Under the pieces are notes generated by a model. The model did not search any database. It worked only from the letters and a program-made list of their open reading frames with translations, and was not told where the DNA came from. The position numbers and the translations under genes are program-made. This document shows, piece by piece, positions 54,501 to 63,956 of a stretch of DNA of 64,000 nt. Position 1 is the first letter of the stretch, and each line of letters opens with the position of its first letter. The DNA comes from Euborellia annulipes (Eukaryota; Arthropoda; Insecta; Dermaptera; Anisolabididae), in assembly GCA_023213315.1 (NCBI GenBank), contig JAKCPI010004278.1, positions 1 to 64,000 of the forward strand, in the 5' to 3' direction.

Positions 54501-54874
54501 ATCATAAATTTCTCTCTTTTATAAAATTTATTTGATTCTATAAATTCTATTATTTTTTTAAATTATGAATTGGGACAAATGCTATGATAAAAGAAAAAGA
54601 TTCTATGACATTTAAATAGAAAATGATTTTTTATTTTCTTAAAATGATTGTTACCGGCATCTAATTTCAAAACTTTTAATAATCCTTCATCGCCTCCACA
54701 TGCGATATATCCTTCAGCTCGATTCCAGCCCAGACAATTTAATTTTGTGTTATTTGGAATTGCAATCTGAAATAAAATAAATTGAAATTATTAATACATA
54801 AATAATTCAAACATTTTTATTATAAATAAATGAGTGATTTTAATAAATACCTTTTTACTTAAATATATAAACAT
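38387..54874 (-). CDS. WDR35: WDR35 / IFT121, intraflagellar transport complex A subunit
   Basis: Seen: 20 exons on the minus strand whose phases all join, giving 1182 residues and TAA at 38389-38387. Human WDR35 is about the same length. The N-terminal half carries WD40 repeats ([41 protein letters not shown]), the C-terminal half a TPR-like alpha-solenoid ([45 protein letters not shown]), and the end Cys-pair zinc-binding motifs (CKSC, CPSC, CPQC, CPLC). Known: WDR35 belongs to IFT-A, needed for retrograde transport and entry of membrane proteins into cilia. In arthropods it acts chiefly in ciliated sensory neurons and, where present, flagellated sperm. The start MFIYLSKK matches the family N-terminus. 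Introns hold several Penelope, hAT and mariner remnants. Confidence 0.96.
39064..39230 (+). repeat. Hairpin repeat with short tail
   Basis: Hairpin ATCTGGTATGACTGG ... CCCCCCAGAT, then TGTCGATATATATTT and a truncated tail that lacks the X-box. Confidence 0.65.
39505..39713. mobile_element. TA-flanked palindromic MITE, nested
   Basis: CAGTGAGGGACAATATTAAG ends in inverted orientation, flanked by TA. It lies inside a larger inverted repeat (about 39320-39838) that shares a GGCTGCCCGCTCCCTC-type end. Confidence 0.72.
39875..39999 (-). CDS. WDR35: WDR35 exon 19
   Basis: Encodes [18 protein letters not shown] then [11 protein letters not shown], the first Cys pair of the C-terminal zinc region. 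Exit phase 2. Confidence 0.92.
40069..40229 (-). CDS. WDR35: WDR35 exon 18
   Basis: Encodes [30 protein letters not shown] and [11 protein letters not shown]. Phase 1 to phase 0. Confidence 0.95.
40289..40502 (-). CDS. WDR35: WDR35 exon 17
   Basis: Encodes [18 protein letters not shown] and [20 protein letters not shown]. Phase 0 to phase 1. Confidence 0.95.
40540..41075. repeat. Inverted repeat, GACTGCAGAATAAGCAGTC family
   Basis: Two arms (about 40540-40660 and 40965-41075) flank about 300 bases in the WDR35 intron between exons 16 and 17. Each arm has GACTGCAGAATAAGCAGT followed by GAAACGUU. Confidence 0.62.
41099..41311 (-). CDS. WDR35: WDR35 exon 16
   Basis: Encodes [20 protein letters not shown] and [20 protein letters not shown]. 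Phase 0 at both ends. Confidence 0.95.
41391..41824. mobile_element. Non-autonomous hAT-type element in a WDR35 intron
   Basis: Ends CAGTGGCGGCGCG and GCGCCGGCCCTG, with exact ACGCAAAC duplications (41383-41390, 41825-41832). Internal GGGCGGCAAAAA repeats. It sits just downstream, in gene sense, of the exon 15 donor. Confidence 0.85.
41837..42032 (-). CDS. WDR35: WDR35 exon 15
   Basis: Encodes [34 protein letters not shown] and [10 protein letters not shown] hAT-type element with an exact 8-bp duplication sits 4 bases past the donor dinucleotide region. Confidence 0.94.
42099..42248 (-). CDS. WDR35: WDR35 exon 14
   Basis: Encodes [20 protein letters not shown] and [14 protein letters not shown]. 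Phase 2 to phase 2. Confidence 0.94.
43213..43598 (-). CDS. WDR35: WDR35 exon 13
   Basis: Longest exon. Encodes [31 protein letters not shown] and [11 protein letters not shown], the start of the alpha-solenoid. Donor GTTAAT, exit phase 2. Confidence 0.95.
43669..43903 (-). CDS. WDR35: WDR35 exon 12
   Basis: Encodes [43 protein letters not shown] and [15 protein letters not shown]. Phase 2 to phase 0. Confidence 0.95.
44052..44862 (-). mobile_element. Mariner/SETMAR-type transposon remnant
   Basis: Inverted ends of about 30 bases (GAGGGTAGCTCGAAAAGTAA and GAGGGTAGTTCGCAGAGTAA) bound a region whose minus strand at about 44411 opens [19 protein letters not shown]. That is the helix-turn-helix N-terminus of mariner-type transposases; stops follow quickly. 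In a WDR35 intron. Confidence 0.65.
44943..45124 (-). CDS. WDR35: WDR35 exon 11
   Basis: Encodes [19 protein letters not shown] and [14 protein letters not shown]. Donor GTATGT, exit phase 2. Confidence 0.94.
45206..45297 (-). CDS. WDR35: WDR35 exon 10
   Basis: Encodes [14 protein letters not shown], the conserved YHVDD linker. It follows a 4.1-kb intron full of repeats. Phase 1 to phase 0. Confidence 0.92.
46256..46294 (-). ncRNA. Hammerhead ribozyme motif in left Penelope arm
   Basis: Exact inverse of the copy at 47294: CUGAUGA, helix II GAGCGC/GCGUUC, GAAACGUC and stem I GUC/GAC. Confidence 0.65.
46766..47059 (-). pseudogene. Penelope GIY-YIG endonuclease, N-truncated
   Basis: The frame begins at the arm junction with [19 protein letters not shown], which has the YIG, the KRKLxxRxxEH helix with catalytic-type Arg, and downstream [11 protein letters not shown] and FIEMVAIKK. 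The GIY half and the reverse transcriptase are missing, so it is a dead remnant. Confidence 0.72.
47294..47332 (+). ncRNA. Hammerhead ribozyme motif in right Penelope arm
   Basis: CUGAUGA, one extra U, helix II GAGCGC/GCGUUC with loop GAUGA, then GAAACGUC with stem I GUC/GAC. The predicted cleavage follows the GUC. Confidence 0.65.
47405..48066 (-). repeat. Composite repeat, inverted copy
   Basis: Mirror of 32917-33590: GGATTC block, TG tract near 47527, AGTACTAGTACTTTACTGAT near 47681, a slightly decayed X-box (GTTGTCATGGTAAC) near 47872, hairpin at 47973-48066. In a WDR35 intron. Confidence 0.72.
48141..48275. mobile_element. Short hAT-type MITE
   Basis: Ends TATGGGCGTAACTAGGG and CCCTAGTTAGGCCCTTG; flanks GGCACAAC and GGCTCAAC match at 7 of 8. 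C and G runs inside. Confidence 0.65.
48895..49165. repeat. Foldback in WDR35 intron
   Basis: ATATCGCCTGCTGAGAATGC and its near-complement at 49134-49160 form the ends; the interior shares AATTGAACAATTCGAG-like sequence. Likely another MITE. Confidence 0.5.
49403..49721 (-). CDS. WDR35: WDR35 exon 9
   Basis: Encodes [36 protein letters not shown] and [20 protein letters not shown] Ser-rich insert (ASSSASSSP) is absent from the human protein as I remember it. Exit phase 1. Confidence 0.92.
50560..50781 (-). CDS. WDR35: WDR35 exon 8
   Basis: Encodes [33 protein letters not shown] and VVYAYTTPE. Phase 0 at both ends. Confidence 0.94.
50852..50997 (-). CDS. WDR35: WDR35 exon 7
   Basis: Encodes [20 protein letters not shown] and [11 protein letters not shown]. 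Acceptor TTTAAG and donor GTAAAT; phase 1 to phase 0. Confidence 0.93.
51900..52050 (+). pseudogene. hAT transposase C-terminal (dimerisation) fragment
   Basis: The frame reads [17 protein letters not shown], matching the hAT family signature A(S/P)VERLFS.AG near the C-terminus. The rest of the transposase is absent, so it is non-functional. Confidence 0.65.
52161..52503. mobile_element. Nested non-autonomous hAT-type element
   Basis: Inverted ends TAGAGCCCTGCACGGGCC and its complement, with exact GTTCCAGA duplications at 52153-52160 and 52504-52511. The interior is rich in GCCCG/CCCGT blocks. No coding capacity. Confidence 0.85.
52797..52962 (-). CDS. WDR35: WDR35 exon 6
   Basis: Encodes [19 protein letters not shown] and [16 protein letters not shown]. 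Donor GTATTA, exit phase 1. Confidence 0.93.
53035..53195 (-). CDS. WDR35: WDR35 exon 5
   Basis: Encodes [17 protein letters not shown] and [14 protein letters not shown]. The donor is GTTGAG, a weak but usable site; phase 1 to phase 0. Confidence 0.9.
53506..53544 (-). ncRNA. Hammerhead motif, left member of WDR35 intron foldback
   Basis: CUGAUGA, helix II GAGUGC/GCACUC with loop GAUCG, then GAAAUGUC (one transition from GAAACGUC) and stem I GUC/GAC. Confidence 0.6.
53624..53662 (+). ncRNA. Hammerhead ribozyme motif, best copy
   Basis: CUGAUGA, one extra A, perfect 6-bp helix II GAGUGC/GCACUC with loop GAUCG, GAAACGUC, stem I GUC/GAC. All catalytic core positions are intact. It lies in a WDR35 intron, antisense to the gene. 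Confidence 0.68.
54080..54182 (-). CDS. WDR35: WDR35 exon 4
   Basis: Encodes [14 protein letters not shown] and [18 protein letters not shown]. Phase 0 to phase 1. Confidence 0.95.
54264..54430 (-). CDS. WDR35: WDR35 exon 3
   Basis: Encodes [20 protein letters not shown] and the WD40 blade ending in IIVWMLYK, the best conserved stretch of the family. Phase 1 to phase 0. Confidence 0.95.
54655..54766 (-). CDS. WDR35: WDR35 exon 2
   Basis: Encodes [15 protein letters not shown] and [16 protein letters not shown], the first WD40 blades. Donor GTAACA, exit phase 1. Confidence 0.93.
54851..54874 (-). CDS. WDR35: WDR35 exon 1 (8 codons)
   Basis: ATG at 54874 begins MFIYLSKK, followed by donor GTATTT, phase 0. 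It matches the conserved start of the family. Confidence 0.88.
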
Positions 54875-57627
54875 GGTGTCAGGCTAATTATTTGAAATTT
54901 ATCAATTTGAAGTAAAATTTGCTGTCATATTATTTGTTTATAAACATTAGCCGTCAATTGATTGCAGGTTGTTTGTGCAATGTGAAATGGAAATGGTCAA
55001 AGATGGTGGGGAGAGGAATCGGCATTCGTCGCTCGCCGTTCGGGAATTTCCGGTAAACTTCGGCTTTCTTATATTCTTTGAATTTTATTTTCCATCATTT
55101 TATTTTTATTTTCAGTTTAATTGTTAATTCTTCGTCTTTTATTTGTTGTCACTTGAAATAATCATTTTTAATAATCATCATGTTAATCTTGGCGTCACCT
55201 GACTTTAAAAGTAAGTTGATATTTTAAAAAAATGTAATGTAAAATTATTAGAATAATTTAACAAAATGTCTTCGCCTTTTTATTGTGTCTTGTATGCTTT
55301 ACTTTTATGATCTAAGGCTTTGAGATTTTCTCCTTTACTGTACGATCATTTTATCCAATAAATTAAAATAGAGGAAGAGAAAATGACAAAATTAATATCT
55401 TAATATTGTTAAAAATATTGAAATATTTTCTCCTGTAATCATTGACATTTATTCCCTTATCTTTTATCGTAATTTTAAGTTTCACAGTGTGATTAGCAAT
55501 AAAACTATTGTATTATTTTTTTGAACAAAGAGTGGATGAAATTGTAGGTCACAAATATAAAAAAATTCATATAAATATTTGATATCAATAGAGTCCTCGA
55601 CTATTTATTGCTTGACAGATAACTTGGATCAGCTGGATGGTTTATTTTTTTTCAAATTCCGTCTGAGTGAAACCATCTGTTTTTCTAAAATCACCTTCAC
55701 AATTTTTATTTAGTATTTTCAGAACTCAAGAATTTAATTTGTTGGGTGCTGTTCTTAGAATAATTAGGATTGGTATTTGATTTTTTACTGTCCATCAACT
55801 TGCATCTCCTTGTAACATAAATTCAGCTCAGTTGCCATTTTATAAGGTTTAATTAGCATCAAATTAGGACCATCAATGCTAATTATAAGATTTATAAAAC
55901 TTCAAAGGCTGTTTCATAATTTCGTAATTCAATCGCTAGAGAATTGTGCTTCTAATCATTTGCTTGTTTTAATTTTATTTTTAACTTGGTATATTTGGAA
56001 ATTAGTTTTGTTAGAAAAGAAAACTAAACTCATGGTTCGAGGAATTCTGAAAAAAAATATTACACCAACCAAGATGGTAAATACTACTCATTATTTTCTC
56101 TTTAAATCATTTTTCATTTAGAAACCTGAATTTATTTGTCTGTCCTTATCAGAACTCATTTCTCTCCTCCACCTCCCCCCAGAAAAAATGGATAAGGATT
56201 TAGGAGATTTCTTTATAAATGAAATATTAAAATTCTAATTCGTTCACAAAACAAAGAGCCTCCCCTACTCTGAAATTGAATCTTTCATAAAAATTTATTT
56301 GACAAATTTTGTGTTTTTATAATCAGCATTATCTTTTACACATGTCGATCAGTATTTTTTTTTTCTTATTTGTGACTCTAGTAATAATCTTTGTAATCTT
56401 ATTAGCTGTAAAAGGTGTATCTTCCACAGCTAGCCTCTGATGGACGGCATCTCGAGAAATGATTAGGATTTGTCCGGATATTTCTTCTTTCTTGAAGAAA
56501 GAATTTAGTAAGAATCTCAATTCTTGGATCTTCATTCTAAACGTTAATGTCGATATAATTGAACTTTTTATTAGGCCGAAATATTTAACTGTTATGCTGA
56601 TAGCTCTGAGTATGGTCTTATAACACTAAAAAGTCACTTTAGCTACTAATAAAAAAGAATATATACGATACTAGGTGCTATTCTCTTCTTTAATTCTATA
56701 AATTCACACCGTTTATTATTTATTTCTTCCCCCTCATGTTGCTTTTCCTCTCAATACAATATTCATGTTCTTAACAGCAATTCCAGATGAGAGCAACTCT
56801 CTTTCCTTCTCAGGACATTTGTATTCCTTTTCCAATTATTTAAAAATATTGCGAGCATGCCTTGATGTAGTCAAGGATTCGCTGTCACAGAGTTTGGACA
56901 ATCTCTAATGATAGTCCAAATTCTAGTACCGACATGTTAGCCGTCGACTTAGAGTTCGCATTAAAGAAAATATACTTTTATTTGAAGTTTTTTTTTTATA
57001 GCTAATTGAATTGTGTTTATAGGTAGAATGAGAAATTAAAGATTTTACAGCTAAGCTTAATTTCATTAATTTCCCCTTAGAAATAACGTTTCGGGCCTGT
57101 TTAGGACCATCTTTAGAGCTATTAACTGAACAATTCAGAAAGGACTTATATAAAATCAAACAGATTTATACAAATTGAATGAATATTTACCACTAGGGGT
57201 GTTATTATTAAGATGACAATCCTAAACGACCGTAACGTCAGCTCTGAAGGTAAATAAATGAAATTACGCTTAGCTGCTCTCTCTATAATTTCTCATTCTA
57301 CCTATAGAAAGTATACTGGCTGTCAGAGCTATAGCGAAACAATTTTTTCGGGGGTGGGTTCGGATGATCGGAGAAAAAATCCCCGCCTCTCCCTCCCATT
57401 TTAAAGAATATAAAATATTTTCCCACGGAGAAGATATTTTTTTTAATTTCTTAATATTTAAAATTTTAACACCATGTTTCTCTCAATTTTTCGGGATTTC
57501 GGGGGAGGCTTAGACCCCATCCTTATCAACGCCCGTTTTTTTTTTTTTTTTTTTTCAATTTGAATTTTTTTTTACATAAAATACGGTATGTCGCCAAAAT
57601 AATAATTGAATGTAAAATTTTTGCAGC
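54875..57627. other. Divergent promoter region between WDR35 and the next gene
   Basis: The region starts with the WDR35 5' UTR. A short GC-richer patch lies near 55010-55060 and a candidate plus-strand 5' exon ends at 55210. I found no convincing RFX X-box, which many ciliary genes have, in the first few hundred bases upstream of WDR35. A Penelope-type foldback with a decayed hammerhead motif lies at about 57040-57300. Confidence 0.5.
55180..55210 (+). other. Candidate 5' exon or uORF (ATG followed by perfect donor)
   Basis: ATG at 55180 opens MLILASPDFK and runs into the consensus donor AAAA|GTAAGT at 55211. Joining it to 57628 reads the arginine-rich frame, not the MAQSG frame, so it is more likely 5' UTR of a plus-strand gene than coding. 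Confidence 0.3.
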
Positions 57628-57760
57628 GAGGAATCGAAAGTTCCCTCGTAACGGAGGTGCGCTTCGGGCAGTCCGAGGAAAAAGCCGAGTTGGACATCGA
57701 TCGGCTCGCGGCAGCCATGGCGCAGAGCGGACGCCAACCACCGCCGCCCTCCGGCATGGG
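57628..57760 (+). CDS. Probable first coding exon of an unidentified gene
   Basis: Acceptor TTTTTGCAG before 57628 and a perfect donor G|GTAAGT at 57761 bracket a GC-rich island in AT-rich DNA. ATG at 57717 sits in strong context (GCAGCCATGG) and opens MAQSGRQPPPPSGM, ending in phase 1. The same frame is open upstream in the exon (SLVTEVRFGQSEEKAELDID), so coding could start earlier. I do not recognise the protein. The remaining exons lie beyond the window or are not recognisable. Confidence 0.5.
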
Positions 57761-58800
57761 TAAGTAATCAGTCGACGACAACCCTGTCCTCTCTATATCT
57801 TTTAGACATCACTCCATCTCGCTCTTTTTCTTCTCTTTTGACTACTTTACTCTTCATTTTGCATCTCTCTTTTTTATTAATTAAGCATTTTTGATTACTC
57901 ATTCCTCCTTGAAAAGTGTCAGAAAAGTTTCTTCGTCCCTCAAATTCAATTAACACGGCATAGTTAAGGTTGGTAGGTGTTTTTTTTCTTCGTCATATTA
58001 TGTCCTATTATTATAAAATACAATGATGGTGCATGTATTAAAAAAAAAATGTGTTTTTACTTATTTAAAGAAATAACTTTAAACCCCTAAAAGAATTCAT
58101 GTTAAGTTTCATTTAATTAGATTAACTCAGGTTGCTAAATCCTCTTTCAACTATTTTTTCCCTCCCCGTTCTCTCATTAACATGACTATGCACGTGTCTT
58201 GGCTTGTTATTTTTACCCTGTGGCGTAGAGGGTTGTCCTTGAGATTTACCACCCTTGTTTGCTTTTGATTCTTCATATTAAACCCTTTGAAAATCTTTCT
58301 TATCATAAATTTTTGTTTGATCTTTGTATTTATGTCTAAACTTCCTACGTGAATGAATATTTTCTTAAACATAATAAATGAAGTAAAGTAAATAAAGTGA
58401 TTTATGACTTAACTGATAATCATACATAGTTCTTAATCACAGCATTTTCTTTGTTGAATAATTTTGTAAAAGATGAATATTTGAACTCACTAGAAATATT
58501 TTTTATTTTGAAAAAATTTCCCTTCTGATTGCTTTTTCAAATATTTCAATTGCTTATTTTATAACTTGGTCCATCAATTCGGAGTGGATTGGAATATTCT
58601 TTTCAGATAAAAATTAAATTTTGAATCTGTGAGAAAATGAGATTTGATTACTTTAATTTCAACTGGAAATAAAATTTTTAAAAATGTTTTTATCGGCATT
58701 AGAGGCCATTTAGACTCAATTTATATTTCCTAAATATTTTATATATTCATAGGTACAGATATTTCGATATTCTTAAAAAAATTGACCAAATGATTTTTTA

Positions 58801-59058
58801 ATTGTTAATTTTTTTATTTATTTTTTTTCAACACTCACTCTTTTTTCTCACACCCACACATACACAGTCTTTTGGGCAACTCAGGACATTAACGATTCTG
58901 GTATTTATTAATAATATATATATTGGGGTCCAGGCATATTTATTTAAGCCATTTGGTATCCAAATAATTATAAATAAAATCATCGGACTGCTTAGTATCC
59001 GAACCCGCGACCCTTGGTATACAAGACCAGCACGCACCACACCAAGGCCGAGGGTCAT
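58801..59058 (-). repeat. tRNA-derived SINE, reverse copy
   Basis: Complement of the same family: T run, CACACTC tail, GGGGTCCAGGCATATTTATT body, and head CCGAACCCGCGACCCTTGGT. Confidence 0.74.
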
Positions 59059-60411
59059 TGTTAATTTTTTTTCCCTAAAATATCAATATATTTTTCAAAG
59101 GTCTCTATTTTCAATTTTTAATTTTTTTTTTTTTTATTGGGGGAAACTTTTTTATTATTATTTTTTTGCTAATTTGAAAATTTTTTTTCTTATTTTACTT
59201 TTATAAAATAATTTTTGATACTAAATTTTTGGCTCCTTAGAAATTTAAAATTTGTTTTTAATTTATACTATCGCAACATTCATTGATTTTGGAATCGTTA
59301 GTATGAGGCATTTTCTAGCCACGTGTGATGTCAATTAATTTTTTATATTTTTAATCATTGAATAAAATAATCTTTTCGAGATCTAGCCTATATATTTGAA
59401 TAAGATATTAGTATTCAATGAATACCTCGATTCGGACTTAACTAGTCATAGATATATTTATCATGATTGTGAGTATGCTTTTTGTTGGTTGGCCAAGCAC
59501 CCCATAGGATGGAGATCCTGGGCTCGATTCCAAAAAGAATACTCACAATAATATTTTCTTTTTTTATTGAGTTGGTATATTTTTGACATTTTTTGCCTAT
59601 TAGATTGTAATGGACCCTTTAAAATAAAAAGACTCCTTTGAACTCTTTATTATCTTTATTTTTTTGAATAATTTATGAATCCCCCAAAAAACGGAAGGGA
59701 GAAACCGCCTGTTGATCCCTTCTTCCTTTGTTTTCATTCACCATTTTATCCTCTTTCATTCTTTCACTCTTGCCATGAATGAATCAACTTTTTGTTTGTA
59801 AATATCTTAAATCTCTTGCCCGATCTTGCCCTTCTACGCCTCGATGCGCAAACATTTTTGCTGATCCGAATCAAAATAACGTTCAAAATATTTTTTTAGA
59901 TATTTTCATAAATAAATGAAACCTCTATATTAATTTACTCTCCTCTTTTTATTTTATTTATTTCATATCAGACAAGTTATTTAAAGAAATTTTTAATTCA
60001 AATTCTATTTTGAAAACATTGGTGTCCTTTTTTAGATGTTTATTTCAAATGATTGTGAGACAATTCAATTGAAATGCATTTTTCTCGCTTGGGACGAGAA
60101 GCGAACTCAGGGCCCGAGGCACTCTTCTCTCTGAGCCACCTGCCACAGGTTTTCCTGCCCCATTCAATTGTTTATAAATTTTGTTCATGAACTTAACACA
60201 AAATTTTTAATTAAAATAAAACGAAACGCCTGATTGGAAGCGAAAAGCAACCAAAGATACATGTCTGTTTAGTTGGTTGCCTATTTTCAAGATTAGCTTG
60301 ATTGATTTTAAACTGGTAACCGTTGGCTCTAGTTGAAACATTGTGCTTTAATAGGAGAATTAAATTCACAAGGTTTTCTGTTTCAATAATATATTAATTT
60401 GATATTAACAC

Positions 60412-60452
60412 TTTATACGTATTTCGACACCATATGTGTCATCTTCAGAAGC
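60412..60452 (-). ncRNA. Hammerhead-like motif with palindromic helix III
   Basis: CUGAAGA, helix II GACAC/GUGUC with loop AUAUG, then GAAAUACGUAU, whose AUAC/GUAU gives a 4-bp helix III. It sits in a foldback at 60375-60545. Confidence 0.5.
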
Positions 60453-60798
60453 GAATTACATTGTCGAAATACGTATAAAGTGTTAATATCAAATTAATAT
60501 ATTATTGAAACAGAAAACCTTGTGAATTTAACTCTCCTATTAAAAAATTACCTTGATTGCTCAAAAGTTTTTGTCAATTAGGAAAAACAATTAATGATTT
60601 AATAATTTATCGAATTAAAAAAAATTATATTTCTTTAATATTTTATTTTCATATTGATTGATAGTTTAAGTAATACTTAAGCCATTTAGTTTTGAAGCAT
60701 TGTTTCGCGAAAATAATATTCTAAGTGCAGAATTTTAAATCGTTAATGAAAAAATATAACAAAATAGTAAATTTACATGCATATACCATCGTCCTGGC

Positions 60799-61378
60799 CA
60801 GGGCCGCAGACAGACTTGACGGGCCCCGGGGCTACTTACTAATACGGGCCCCGGGGCTACTTACTAATACGGGCCCCCCCCCCCAAAAAAAAAAAAAAAA
60901 AAAAACTATATAAAAGGCTATTGTGCACTTCATTTTAACACATTTTTACACAGTTTTTGACACCACTTTTGAAATACGTTAGTTATACATAGCTTAAAAT
61001 ATTTATTTAAATAAAGTTAATTAAAAATTTTTCAAAATTTCCTAAACAAAGAGTTACAATATTTTATCGAGGCCAGATCCGGACAGAGGATTTTCGGGGG
61101 AATCTGGGGGTATGGAAAATTTTTTGAAAATTAGCCACTGAAATTGCGTTTTTAGCTATCCTGAGTCGTGAAAAAGATTGATTTGAGGTTAAAAGGCCCG
61201 GGCCCTCTGAGGAAAAAAATTTCAAGAAAATGATTTTTTTAAATTGAAATTTTAACCATGAAAATTATTTTTTATTAGAATTTTAAGGTAGGAGCGCAAT
61301 GGGCCCGGGCCCCCTCGGAGGGCCCGGGCCCCGGGGATATAGCCCTCCCTGCCCCCCCCCCCCCTGTCTGCGGCCCTG
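60799..61378. mobile_element. Non-autonomous hAT-type element, GGGCCC-rich
   Basis: Ends CAGGGCCGCAGACAG and CTGTCTGCGGCCCTG, with duplications GTCCTGGC and CTCCTGGC (7 of 8). A short direct repeat containing GGGCCCCGGGGCTACTTAC lies near its left end. Confidence 0.82.
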
Positions 61379-61720
61379 CTCCTGGCATATACACTGTATT
61401 TTCTGGATTGGTTAAATAAGTAAAAATAAAATTGCTCTTTAATAAGACAAATATTGAAATATTGTATTAATTTTCTTATAACTATTATTTTAAGTTTAGA
61501 GATTGCGGTGTAGGTTTTAGGTGAAACATTTTAAACTGAGGTTGTGTTTATATGTGGGGTTTCACTGGGTTAAACCCAGTGTATACCCCACATATAAACA
61601 CAACCTCACTATTATTTTAGTTTTTATTATTTGATCAGGAAAGTGCATTTTAAGCTGAATGAAAGTTGATGATGAGTAGAGAAGAAAAGAGAAGCAATTA
61701 GGATTTATTTCATTTATTAA

Positions 61721-61758
61721 GTTAACGTTTCGGTCTTGGTCAAGCCCATCTTCAGAGC
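61721..61758 (-). ncRNA. Hammerhead-like motif, slightly decayed
   Basis: CUGAAGA, helix II GGGCUU/AAGACC with one mismatch, GAAACGUU. A related plus-strand copy is at 61956-61993. Confidence 0.42.
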
Positions 61759-61955
61759 GCGCGTTATCGTGCAAGAGCACAACCCCAGAGCTCAAGAGGC
61801 CGTGACGTTTATTCTGGATGGCTCTTTTTTCCGAATCGCCCACATAATTCAGAATATTTTGGAAGAATAACAAATGAAACCTCCATCTATACTTAATTTA
61901 TAAGAAAGTTTATAAATTATGTAATTGAGTATTCAACATTTAACTCATACCGACA

Positions 61956-61993
61956 CCTCTGAAGATGATCTTGACCATGACAGAAACGTTAGC
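61956..61993 (+). ncRNA. Hammerhead-like motif, decayed
   Basis: CUGAAGA, GAUCUUGACCAUGAC, GAAACGUU; helix II is imperfect. It pairs as an inverted partner with 61721-61758. Confidence 0.38.
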
Positions 61994-63079
61994 TTAATGG
62001 TCCTTAATAAATTAAATAAATACAAGCTGCTTCTCTTTTCTTCACTACTCATTATTATTATTTGTATTTAGATGTTTTCCTTTCTTGTTACGAACTTCTG
62101 GAAACATGGGAAAAAATGTTTTTCTTACTTGGCAAGAGGTTCCCCAATTTCTTTCGGATTTTAGAAAGGTAAAAGGTTGGAAACCATTGGTTTAAAGTAT
62201 AAAAGCATTGGTGCCTGATTTAATGATAATTAATAAAACATTCGAGAAATTATATATAAAACAAACAAAATATTTCTCCATTGATTGAATAAAGATTCAG
62301 TTAAGAATGGAAGATTGAATAAAAAAAGAAAGTAAAACGAGTGAGTTGATGCGTTACATGTAAATAGGGGTAGAGAGAGGGAGAGAGGTATGAGTGAATC
62401 GAACAGCAGGAAAGGAAAGAACAGAATCAGAAAAGCTTGGAATGAAAGGAGTGAGTGCTTGGAGTATTTGGCTGGAATCCAGGAATAGGAGGAGGTGGAG
62501 AGGTGAATTAGTGGGAATAGTGGGGATGCCCCTCCCCGCCACTCGTATGGCTAGTAGCCCTCTGAAATCGTTGTGAGTTGTTTAGTTATTCTTCTGCCAT
62601 GGTTCTATTTGGACGGCGTCGGCAACCTGACCGTCGACACTTGCTTGCCAGTTCAGACAGCATCCCAGCTGATCATCGTGAGCATTTTAATTGCATCTTG
62701 TAACAAATTTACTAACCATTTTGCGATATCATATATCTTCAACTTTGAATTTATTAACTGTCACTGTTTGAAATTCTTGGCATGAGTGGAGGGGAGACCC
62801 GGCCCATTTGGTAAACAGTTTTAGTACTTTCTCAGGTTATGAAATGGAACTTTCTTTCTCTTGCTATTTTTTTCAAAAATAAACAAAACAAAAAAACTTT
62901 TAATTAGCGTATGTATGTTAGAAGTGTTGTGACATATATCCCTGAACCGATATATAACTTTACTCTAATGTTTCTCGAGGATGGAAGTGCCTGTGATTGA
63001 TATATTTGAACAATGGCAGGAGATGTCCCTAAATTAAAGCAACTACCAAAAATTCGAGACGTTTCGGTCTAAATTTATT

Positions 63080-63120
63080 TGCCTGATGATGGTCAAATAA
63101 ATTTGGACCGAAACGTCACG
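63080..63120 (+). ncRNA. Hammerhead motif in short foldback
   Basis: CUGAUGA, helix II GGUC/GACC, GAAACGUC. The left inverted partner GACGTTTCGG lies at 63058. Stem I has a C-A mismatch. Confidence 0.48.
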
Positions 63121-63805
63121 AATTTTTGCGAGTTTTATTGATTTAGACACCTTTTCCTGACATTGAACAAATTTACTCTAATGTTGTTTTATCAACAGGT
63201 GGTTAATGAAGAGGTAGTTAAAAATGCAAACAAAGTTTTGAAATTTTTTTCAAAAAAATATTAAAAATTGTTCAAAAAACAAAAACTTGTACATTCTCCG
63301 AATTTTTGATTTTTTTTTTTGAAGTCATTTGATGAAATAATCAAATGAAATTTGGAAAGCAATGGAATGTCAGAAATATTTTGATTCCCCCCTCCCCTTC
63401 CCCAATCACTCGCATCTTTTAACGATGTCACGATCAGTATAAACAGAGAGTCTCCTCGACTTAGGACAAGATTCCGTTCCGTTTCTGATAAGAGGAAGAC
63501 TTAATGAAATTATTAAACAATTTTGAATACACTCTTTGTCCTTGCTTCCCTTATCAGGGGAATAAAAAAGAATTATTTTAATTTCATATTTGGATTTCAT
63601 CAAGATAATTGAAAAATGAAATAAAATACTAAAAAAAAGAATATATAAAGATTATTTTAAAAATAGATAATTTTGTTATAAGAAAATTTCACCCACTTGT
63701 TACTAAAGTAGTTTAAAAAAATAAAAATTTAAAATACAGTGAGATTTTAAGAAAAAGGCCTAAATGCGCTAAATGCAAATCCTTAATAAGTACAAAAAGA
63801 AAATA

Positions 63806-63956
63806 GCTCTCGGGTTTGGTGTAGTTGGTAGCGCGCCTGCCTTCTACACCGAGGGTCGCGGGTTATCCGAGGATTTTATTTAAGCCATTTGGATACCAAA
63901 TGGCTTGAATAGAAATGCCTGGACCCCAAATATATAGCATATATTATAAATACGAG
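63806..63956 (+). repeat. tRNA-derived SINE, cut by a MITE
   Basis: Head CTCGGGTTTGGTGTAGTTGG with GGTCGCGGGTT, body to ATGCCTGGACCCC, then broken by the CAGTGGCG element at 63957. Confidence 0.7.

Noticed and set aside
57568..57781. Minus-strand open frames over the GC-rich exon at 57628
   Set aside because: No start or splice support on that strand; the plus strand has a strong acceptor, start context and donor.
62590..62678. Possible exon (PWFYLDGVGNLTVDTC...) after 57760
   Set aside because: An acceptor-like TTTAG and a GTGAGC donor exist and the phase fits, but the peptide is unrecognised and the acceptor tract is poor.
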